From positions 1 to 10,487 of the forward strand of contig JAFSLR010000225.1 in the NCBI GenBank assembly GCA_017448375.1: a DNA stretch of 10,487 bases. The letters run 5' to 3'. A model generated the notes under the pieces. That model saw only the letters and a list, made by a program, of their open reading frames with translations, ran no database searches and had not been told where the DNA came from. The position numbers were made by a program, and so were the translations under genes. Positions within the stretch are counted from its first letter, which is position 1, and the number at the start of each line of letters is the position of its first letter. Below are positions 6,412 to 10,487 of the stretch, in pieces. The stretch is from Synergistaceae bacterium. Its GTDB lineage: Bacteria; Synergistota; Synergistia; Synergistales; Aminobacteriaceae.

Positions 6412-8307
6412 ATGAACAAAGGACAAAAATTTTCAGTATGGTATTTTCTCATTGCATTAATTGTGGCGTGGCTCTTTTCAGAGTACATCTACAAACCTTA
6501 CACAGAAAGCAAAACGGAAGTTCCTTACAGTGAATTTCTTGATGATTTGAATAACGGAAGAATCGAGAACGCTGACATAACCGACTCCCGAATCATTTTC
6601 ACCCTCAAAGAAGACGTAAGCCCCGACAAGCGTCCCATTGTAGGCGGAGTAATTCTCACAAACAAACGCGCAAAATCTCCCGAAAACATTAAAAGCTCAG
6701 TGAGACTCACAGATCCATTTTTGATAGAGAGGCTTGCGAGTGCTGATATAAAATTCGGGGGAATTGCACGCAAGGACGGATTAATAGATCTGATTATGGG
6801 GATAATTCTCCCTATGCTGCCGCTGATAATAATATGGTACTTCATCTTCAGGAACATGCACGGCGGGGCTGGGGGCGGAATATTCTCGTTCGGACGGAGC
6901 CGGGCCAAAGAACTTCAAGGCGAAATGAGCGGGGTACACTTCAGCGACATCGGCGGTGCTGGCGAAGCTGAGGTAGAACTGAGAGAGATTATTGACTTCC
7001 TCAAAGAGCCGAAGAGATTCGACAAGTTCGGGGCGAAATTACCACGCGGCGTATTGCTTGTAGGCCCTCCGGGTACAGGAAAGACTCTTCTCGCTAAGGC
7101 TTGTGCGGGTGAAGCGGGCGTTCCGTTCTTCTTCATAACGGGATCGAGCTTCGTTGAAATGTTTGTTGGAGTCGGGGCGGCTAGGGTTCGTGATTTATTC
7201 GACCAAGCAAAGAAGAAAGCACCGTGCATTATATTTGTTGATGAGATTGACGCTATCGGCCAGTCAAGAATGAGGAACTTCAACAGCAATTCGGAGCAGG
7301 AAGCAACGTTGAATCAATTACTCGCTGAAATGGACGGATTCGAGCCTAACAACGGAGTCGTTATCATGGGCGCAACTAACAGGCCGGAGATTTTAGACCA
7401 AGCGTTATTGAGGCCGGGAAGATTCGACAGGCAGATACAGGTTGTTTTGCCGACAGAGGAAGGACGAGAGGAAATTCTCAAGATTCACACAAAGAACTTG
7501 CCGCTTGACCCCGCAATAAACCTAAAGTCAATCGCAAAAGTTACTCCGGGATTCTCAGGTGCTGACCTCGCCAATATCGCCAATGAAGCCTCGCTATTAG
7601 CCGCAAGACGGAAAGCCGAAAAGGTTTCAATGAATGATTTTGATTTGGCCATTGAGAGAGTCGTTGCAGGACTCCAGCGCAAGACACCCTTAACACCCGA
7701 AGTACGAAAGAAAGTCGCATATCATGAAACGGGACATGCTTTAGTGTCATGCTACCTTCCCGGCTCTGATCCTGTCCACAAAGTCAGCATTATTCCCACG
7801 ACAAAAGGCGCGTTAGGCTACACACTCAACATGCCTCATGAGGATAAATATCTCGTTACTGAGGCCGAATTGAAGACACGAATGGCCGTAATGTTAGGCG
7901 GAAGGGCTGCGGAGCTTTTAGTGTTCGGGGAAGCGTCAACAGGTGCGTCAAATGACCTCGAACGCGCAACAGAAACCGCACGCAGAATGGTTACGGAGTT
8001 CGGAATGTCGGGTAAATTAGGCCCTGTGCGCTATGCGTCCCCGTCAATGATGTACTTGTCGGGGAACTCTGAAGTCCGCAACGACATCGGCGAAGGTACA
8101 GCAGAAGTTATTGACGGCGAAATCAAACGGCTTGTTACTGAGGCGCAAGACAAGGCAGAATCGATTCTCCGTGAACATGAGAAGATACTTCATGAGGTAG
8201 CCGGAGTCCTTCAGGATAAGGAAGTAATCAACAGCGACGAGATTAAAGCGATTGTTGACAGGGAGAAGGCCGAGTCCGAATCCGAAACCGCAAAATCTGA
8301 AGCGTAA
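6412..8307 (+). CDS. ftsH: ATP-dependent zinc metalloprotease FtsH
   Basis: FtsH is a hexameric inner-membrane AAA+ protease that extracts and degrades membrane and short-lived cytosolic proteins. The 631 residues run in the standard order: helix 1 (about 8-26), an extracytoplasmic domain (about 28-122), helix 2 (about 124-147), a Gly-rich linker, the AAA+ module, then the M41 peptidase. Key sites are Walker A GPPGTGKT (218-225), pore loop FVGVG (251-255), Walker B IIFVDEID (273-280), the second region of homology ATNRPEILDQALLRPGRFDR (321-340) with arginine fingers Arg334 and Arg337, zinc motif HETGH (438-442) and the probable third ligand Asp515 in GASNDLERAT. AGGAGA (6399-6404) lies 7 nt before the ATG. 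The segment after Walker B is unusual (GQSRMRNFNSNSEQEATLNQ). It ends the cluster and is followed by a strong terminator. Confidence 0.98.
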   Translation: MNKGQKFSVWYFLIALIVAWLFSEYIYKPYTESKTEVPYSEFLDDLNNGRIENADITDSRIIFTLKEDVSPDKRPIVGGVILTNKRAKSPENIKSSVRLTDPFLIERLASADIKFGGIARKDGLIDLIMGIILPMLPLIIIWYFIFRNMHGGAGGGIFSFGRSRAKELQGEMSGVHFSDIGGAGEAEVELREIIDFLKEPKRFDKFGAKLPRGVLLVGPPGTGKTLLAKACAGEAGVPFFFITGSSFVEMFVGVGAARVRDLFDQAKKKAPCIIFVDEIDAIGQSRMRNFNSNSEQEATLNQLLAEMDGFEPNNGVVIMGATNRPEILDQALLRPGRFDRQIQVVLPTEEGREEILKIHTKNLPLDPAINLKSIAKVTPGFSGADLANIANEASLLAARRKAEKVSMNDFDLAIERVVAGLQRKTPLTPEVRKKVAYHETGHALVSCYLPGSDPVHKVSIIPTTKGALGYTLNMPHEDKYLVTEAELKTRMAVMLGGRAAELLVFGEASTGASNDLERATETARRMVTEFGMSGKLGPVRYASPSMMYLSGNSEVRNDIGEGTAEVIDGEIKRLVTEAQDKAESILREHEKILHEVAGVLQDKEVINSDEIKAIVDREKAESESETAKSEA

Positions 8308-8320
8308 TCCAGAAATTTAC

Positions 8321-8351
8321 GGGGGGTATCTTAATCGGTACTCCCCTTTTT
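8321..8351 (+). terminator. Rho-independent terminator after ftsH
   Basis: Arm GGGGGGTATC (8321-8330), loop TTAATC (8331-8336) and arm GGTACTCCCC (8337-8346) form a 10-bp stem with two G-T wobbles, followed directly by T5 (8347-8351). It begins 13 bp after the ftsH stop. It overlaps the last codons and the stop of the convergent pgeF. Read on the minus strand the hairpin is followed by GTAAATTTCTGG, so it is a weaker terminator in that direction. Confidence 0.88.
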
Positions 8352-8993
8352 GATTCTCACTTGCAACGTCATTCTATCGTGAACATCTCCGCGTCTGTAC
8401 GAATAACACCGAGAGTCAGTCAGAGTATTAACGCCCGAAGGAAAAATATTCTCACGCTTGAGTCCACCGTCAAGAAGCTGGCTGCAAATCTCACCCGCCA
8501 AATCAAAATATACCCTGTCGCCGTCAATAGTAAAATTCTCACGGTGAAACGACTCAATCCCTTTGAGCGTCCATTCCTCGCCGGACTTCCTGAAATATTC
8601 ACGCCCTATGCACGGGCCTATCCACGCGCAAGAATCACCGACATCACCGAAAATTTCACGCGCAATCCTGAGACCTTCACCCGAAATATTCAGGGCCGTA
8701 CCCTTGTAGCCTGAGTGAAGAATCATCGCCCATGAATCCCCCCATATCATTACGGGGGCGCAGTCAGCAAATCTCAATGAGGCCGTAACATTCGGGACTG
8801 TCAGAAATACTCCGTCAGCTTCAGGGCGCAAAGGCAGCGCGTAATCCGAAACGTTAAGAGCGTCAACGACAAGAATATTTTTCCCGTGAACCTGTGAAGG
8901 CATTACGTGAGGAAATGAATCGGCGTTAGGGGTCTCATCTCTCATGAAAAAGTTTGCTGATATATTTTCGGGAGTCGGAATCGTCAACAGCAT
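8331..8993 (-). CDS. pgeF: Peptidoglycan editing factor PgeF / YfiH (laccase-domain protein)
   Basis: PgeF/YfiH proteins (multicopper polyphenol oxidase / laccase-domain family) are cytoplasmic. They have been linked to removing wrongly built L-Ser-containing peptidoglycan precursors and to purine nucleoside chemistry (adenosine deaminase and phosphorylase activity). The 220-residue product keeps the metal triad: His36 in PSQVHG, Cys78 in FADCAPV and His93 in LHSGYKGT. Further signatures are ADGVFLT (59-65), IGPCIG (125-130) and DSRCYSYRRGD (193-203). The loop after the second His reads HSGYKG where most members have HAGWRG. ATG at 8993 (complement) has a clear AAGGAG (complement of 9002-9007) 8 nt upstream. 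It runs against ftsH and divergently from the transporter gene, 58 bp away. Its C-terminal KGSTD is encoded within the ftsH terminator hairpin. Confidence 0.93.
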   Translation of the reverse strand: MLLTIPTPENISANFFMRDETPNADSFPHVMPSQVHGKNILVVDALNVSDYALPLRPEADGVFLTVPNVTASLRFADCAPVMIWGDSWAMILHSGYKGTALNISGEGLRIAREIFGDVGDSCAWIGPCIGREYFRKSGEEWTLKGIESFHRENFTIDGDRVYFDLAGEICSQLLDGGLKRENIFPSGVNTLTDSRCYSYRRGDVHDRMTLQVRIKKGSTD

Positions 8994-9011
8994 TATGTTT
9001 TCTCCTTTGTG

Positions 9012-9024
9012 TGTTAATATTACA
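9012..9024. promoter_or_regulatory. AT palindrome between pgeF and the transporter gene, possible two-way -10 element
   Basis: TTAATATTA (9014-9022) contains the perfect palindrome TAATATTA, which offers a TAATAT hexamer on both strands. On the plus strand it is preceded by TG-T (9012-9014), giving an extended -10 form, TGTTAATAT. No good -35 is visible on either side. It is the only promoter-like sequence in the 58-bp divergent spacer. Confidence 0.3.
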
Positions 9025-9051
9025 GAAATTTTTTCACAGGAGTAATTTTAT

Positions 9052-9996
9052 ATGGAACTCGATTTTTTTACAGTAGCTTTCAACCTCATTAGCCTTTTTG
9101 CGTTAATCGCCGTTGGATATATCGCCGTCAAAACTGGAGCGTTAAAGCCGGAAGCCTCTCCGCATTTCTCAGCATTCCTCCTGAAAATCACGCTCCCCTG
9201 CACGATATTTATATCACTCGTTACGCGCGAATATGACCCTGCTTTTGTGAGGGACGGAATAATAACCATAATCGCCGGGCTTGTGGCTTTCCCTGCAATG
9301 ATGTATCTTTCACGGGGGCTTGCGGTTCTTACGGGAGTCCCTGAAGGAAGGCGGGGAGTCTGGGCGTTCATTACGGCTTACAGCAATTCGGGCTTCATGG
9401 GATTCCCTGTAGCACTCGCTCTTTTCGGGACGGAAGGCCTTGCGCTGTCCGTAATGCTCAATATCTCGTTCAACATAACGCTGTACACACTCGGAGCAAT
9501 GGAATTAATACGCGACAACCCTAATCACGACTCGGAAAGTCTCAACATGAAATCTATAATCTTCAGCAACATAAACATAGCTACAGTTTTGAGCATGATA
9601 TTTTACTTCGGGCGGATTAATCTTCCGTCAGCAGTAACAACACCGATAAGCTATATCTCATCCGTAACGACTCCAATCTCAATGATAATAATCGGAATGG
9701 CTTTGGCTCACTCGAAAGCCTCAGACCTTTTCACCGATATTCACGCATGGAGCGCAACAGCTATGAGGCTCATAATTTACCCTGTTGCAATGTGCTTGAT
9801 ACTGCGAGTTATCCCGCTGAGTGAGAATCGTCTTGTCGCTGCGATTCTTGTGCTGATTAACGCTATGCCAGGTGCGAGTGTTACGGCGGTGTTGTCGGAA
9901 ATGTACGGGGCTGATGTTGATTTTGCTGCGCGGACAATGTTCATTCAGAATATTTTGTGCATGATTACGATTCCTGCTGTATGTATGATGATTTAG
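9052..9996 (+). CDS. AEC (auxin efflux carrier) family transporter
   Basis: AEC-family permeases (PF03547 type) are inner-membrane carriers with about ten helices; bacterial members are linked to organic acid export such as malate. The 314-residue product is hydrophobic throughout, with helices visible at about 5-26, 41-58, 66-88, 102-126, 131-150, 172-187, 205-219, 236-254, 261-280 and 295-313, and a charged loop at 153-166. Family marks are NSGFMGFPV (112-120), TPISMIIIGMALA (207-219) and NAMPGASVTAVLSEMYG (270-286). A short internal echo, VTTPIS, occurs at 195-200 and 205-210; only the second fits the conserved site. AGGAG (9038-9042) lies 9 nt before the ATG. It stands alone between pgeF and the small minus-strand gene, so its context gives no substrate. 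The family is firm; the substrate is unknown. Confidence 0.9.
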   Translation: MELDFFTVAFNLISLFALIAVGYIAVKTGALKPEASPHFSAFLLKITLPCTIFISLVTREYDPAFVRDGIITIIAGLVAFPAMMYLSRGLAVLTGVPEGRRGVWAFITAYSNSGFMGFPVALALFGTEGLALSVMLNISFNITLYTLGAMELIRDNPNHDSESLNMKSIIFSNINIATVLSMIFYFGRINLPSAVTTPISYISSVTTPISMIIIGMALAHSKASDLFTDIHAWSATAMRLIIYPVAMCLILRVIPLSENRLVAAILVLINAMPGASVTAVLSEMYGADVDFAARTMFIQNILCMITIPAVCMMI

Positions 9997-10005
9997 CAGT
10001 GTGGT

Positions 10006-10041
10006 AAAATAGGGACAACGTTGAGGGGAGTTGAACCCTAT
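10006..10041 (-). terminator. Terminator-like hairpin for the small minus-strand gene
   Basis: On the minus strand, ATAGGG (10041-10036) pairs with CCCTAT (10014-10009) and CAAC (10033-10030) with GTTG (10019-10016), around a 10-nt loop. The stem runs into TTT, giving TATTTT overall, a short U tract. It lies 22 nt past the stop of the small minus-strand gene. The same hairpin sits 13 bp past the transporter gene's stop on the plus strand but has no T-run in that direction. Confidence 0.55.
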
Positions 10042-10062
10042 CAAGAAGAAACTACTCCCGGT

Positions 10063-10203
10063 TTAGCCTAAGAGTTTTTCCCACAGCAGTATTGCCGTTA
10101 AGGTGAAACACATCAGCCAGTAGAGGGCAGCGAAGAAGGTCTTAACGTGGTGGAAAAGTCCCTTCACTGCTCTCTTCCGGGATTTCTTGGATTTCTTACC
10201 CAT
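10063..10203 (-). CDS. Small basic single-helix membrane protein (46 aa), unrecognised
   Basis: This short frame reads MGKKSKKSRKRAVKGLFHHV, then KTFFAALYWLMCFTLTAILL, then WEKLLG and a TAA stop. Residues 1-21 hold ten Lys/Arg and no acidic residue. Residues 23-41 form one hydrophobic helix, so the positive-inside rule predicts the N-terminus in the cytoplasm. I recognise no family. It is supported as a real gene by a candidate promoter upstream (complement of 10283-10288), by a terminator-like hairpin just after the stop, and by the strong contrast between its basic and hydrophobic halves. The ATG has GGTGA 5 nt upstream. An in-frame GTG at 10212, with AGGA 5 nt upstream, would give 49 residues. 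It could be a small membrane regulator or a partner of a larger protein. A type I toxin is less likely because the N-terminus is so highly charged. No conservation data are available here. Confidence 0.6.
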   Translation of the reverse strand: MGKKSKKSRKRAVKGLFHHVKTFFAALYWLMCFTLTAILLWEKLLG

Positions 10204-10276
10204 GATAATCACCAGATTCCTGCAGGGCATAATACCCTTGTGAAGCGACCCCTGCCCGCGCTCCGGGCCTCTCGTG
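10204..10276 (-). promoter_or_regulatory. Structured GC-rich leader of the small minus-strand gene
   Basis: The predicted leader of about 73 nt contains inverted repeats. GCCCG (10254-10258) and CGGGC (10264-10268) form a 5-bp hairpin with a 5-nt loop. GCAGGG (10222-10227) can pair with CCCTGC (10250-10255), or AGGG (10224-10227) can pair locally with CCCT (10235-10238). These options exclude each other in part. I see no match to a riboswitch class I know. A transcript start near 10276 is inferred from the -10 position. Confidence 0.35.
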
Positions 10277-10282
10277 GGAAAT

Positions 10283-10288
10283 ATTATA
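10283..10288 (-). promoter_or_regulatory. Candidate -10 element for the small minus-strand gene
   Basis: The complement of ATTATA (10283-10288) is a perfect TATAAT. The -35 region about 17-18 nt upstream is poor (TTAAGG at best). Transcription would start near 10276. It lies within what would be the spacer of the opposing metH promoter. Confidence 0.45.
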
Positions 10289-10296
10289 CACTAGGC

Positions 10297-10305
10297 TGAT
10301 ATAAT
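10297..10305 (+). promoter_or_regulatory. Extended -10 promoter of metH
   Basis: TGATATAAT (10297-10305) is a perfect extended -10 (TGnTATAAT). No good -35 is seen, which is acceptable for extended -10 promoters. A start near 10312 would give a leader of about 23 nt before the metH ATG, too short for a riboswitch. Confidence 0.6.
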
Positions 10306-10334
10306 GCCTTAAATACTCACAGGAGGCAAATATT

Positions 10335-10487
10335 ATGTTCACGCTTGACCCCAACAGAATATATTTTTTTGACGGCGCAATGGGTTCGATGTTACAGGCA
10401 CGGGGACTCAAACTCCGTGAGATTCCCGAAATCCTCAACCTTACCCAGCCCGATTTAATCCGCTCAATTCACCGCGAATACCTTTCA
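10335..10487 (+). CDS. metH: Methionine synthase, cobalamin-dependent, N-terminal part (runs off right edge)
   Basis: MetH moves a methyl group from methyl-tetrahydrofolate through cobalamin to homocysteine, making methionine. Only the first 51 residues are visible. They match the start of the homocysteine-binding barrel: IYFFDGAMGSMLQARGL (9-25), then IPEILNLTQPDLIRSIHREY (30-49), the family pattern 'DGAMGT-L ... LN-T-P--I--IH--Y'. Ser replaces the more usual Thr in DGAMGT. AGGAGG (10321-10326) lies 8 nt before the ATG, and an extended -10 promoter lies just upstream. The zinc-binding cysteines, folate, cobalamin and reactivation domains would be past the window edge. A shorter homocysteine methyltransferase or a split MetH cannot be excluded. 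Confidence 0.82.
   Translation, partial: MFTLDPNRIYFFDGAMGSMLQARGLKLREIPEILNLTQPDLIRSIHREYLS

Noticed and set aside
6525..6908. Minus-strand open frames of 127 codons here and 124 codons at 6915-7289, opposite ftsH.
   Set aside because: Both are antisense to a highly conserved gene and their composition looks like a reverse reading of FtsH codons.
8361..8714. Plus-strand open frame of 117 codons opposite pgeF.
   Set aside because: It is antisense to pgeF, starts just after the ftsH terminator, and has no motif or ribosome site.
9634..9690. Internal repeat VTTPIS twice in the transporter (residues 195-200 and 205-210) as a sign of recent duplication.
   Set aside because: The codons differ between copies and only six residues match, so chance or helix constraints explain it.
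9721..10044. Minus-strand open frame of 107 codons overlapping the end of the transporter gene.
   Set aside because: Its sequence is mostly the complement of transmembrane coding and it would contain the terminator-like hairpin. No family features.
10210..10290. A tRNA or other standard RNA gene in the GC-rich stretch before metH.
   Set aside because: No T-loop (GGTTCGAATCC-like) sequence, no cloverleaf and no SRP or tmRNA signature on either strand.
10204..10334. A SAM or cobalamin riboswitch controlling metH.
   Set aside because: The predicted metH leader is only about 23 nt, and I see no B12-box or SAM-riboswitch core on the plus strand.
10196..10438. Minus-strand open frame of 80 codons overlapping the metH start.
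   Set aside because: It runs through both metH control signals and the candidate promoter of the small gene, and is antisense to metH.
1..10487. A defence, toxin-antitoxin, prophage, insertion-sequence or CRISPR system.
   Set aside because: Gene content is housekeeping with even composition. No transposase, integrase, nuclease-effector, terminal inverted repeats or spaced direct repeats were seen. The small basic protein lacks a recognisable antitoxin partner.

Overview
The window is ordinary bacterial housekeeping DNA, at a rough eyeball of 45-50% GC. It is dominated by one long, tightly packed plus-strand gene cluster, followed by a looser region with genes on both strands. The order trpS-scpA-scpB-rluB-(HDOD)-cmk-plsC-yicC-gmk-(membrane protein)-ftsH, strong Shine-Dalgarno sites and ordinary bacterial codon use suggest an anaerobic, probably diderm bacterium. 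A Synergistota-like lineage is my best guess, but this is low-confidence inference because no rRNA or marker phylogeny can be run here.

Positions 1-8307 hold eleven plus-strand genes. They are the 3' end of tryptophanyl-tRNA synthetase with a cysteine cluster resembling the iron-sulfur form; the condensin partners ScpA and ScpB; a 23S rRNA pseudouridine synthase; an HDOD signalling protein; cytidylate kinase; a PlsC-type acyltransferase; the YicC endoribonuclease; guanylate kinase; an unrecognised two-helix membrane protein; and the FtsH protease. Three ATGA stop-start overlaps (1602-1605, 5405-5408, 5950-5953), two longer overlaps and otherwise very short gaps argue for co-transcription and coupled translation. 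A good rho-independent terminator at 8321-8351 closes the cluster.

Positions 8331-9996 hold a minus-strand pgeF (YfiH, laccase-domain) gene, whose last codons lie inside the ftsH terminator hairpin. Divergent from it is a plus-strand AEC-family (auxin efflux carrier) transporter.

Positions 9997-10487 hold a compact unit that is easily missed: a 46-codon minus-strand gene for a very basic, single-helix membrane protein. It has its own candidate promoter, a GC-rich structured leader and a terminator-like hairpin. Its promoter overlaps that of the divergent metH gene (cobalamin-dependent methionine synthase), whose first 51 codons end the window. I see no mobile element, CRISPR array, tRNA, rRNA or defence system. 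The most interesting items are the small-protein unit, the Fe-S-type TrpRS tail, a degenerate 7-nt tandem repeat across the trpS stop codon, and the unknown membrane protein between gmk and ftsH.
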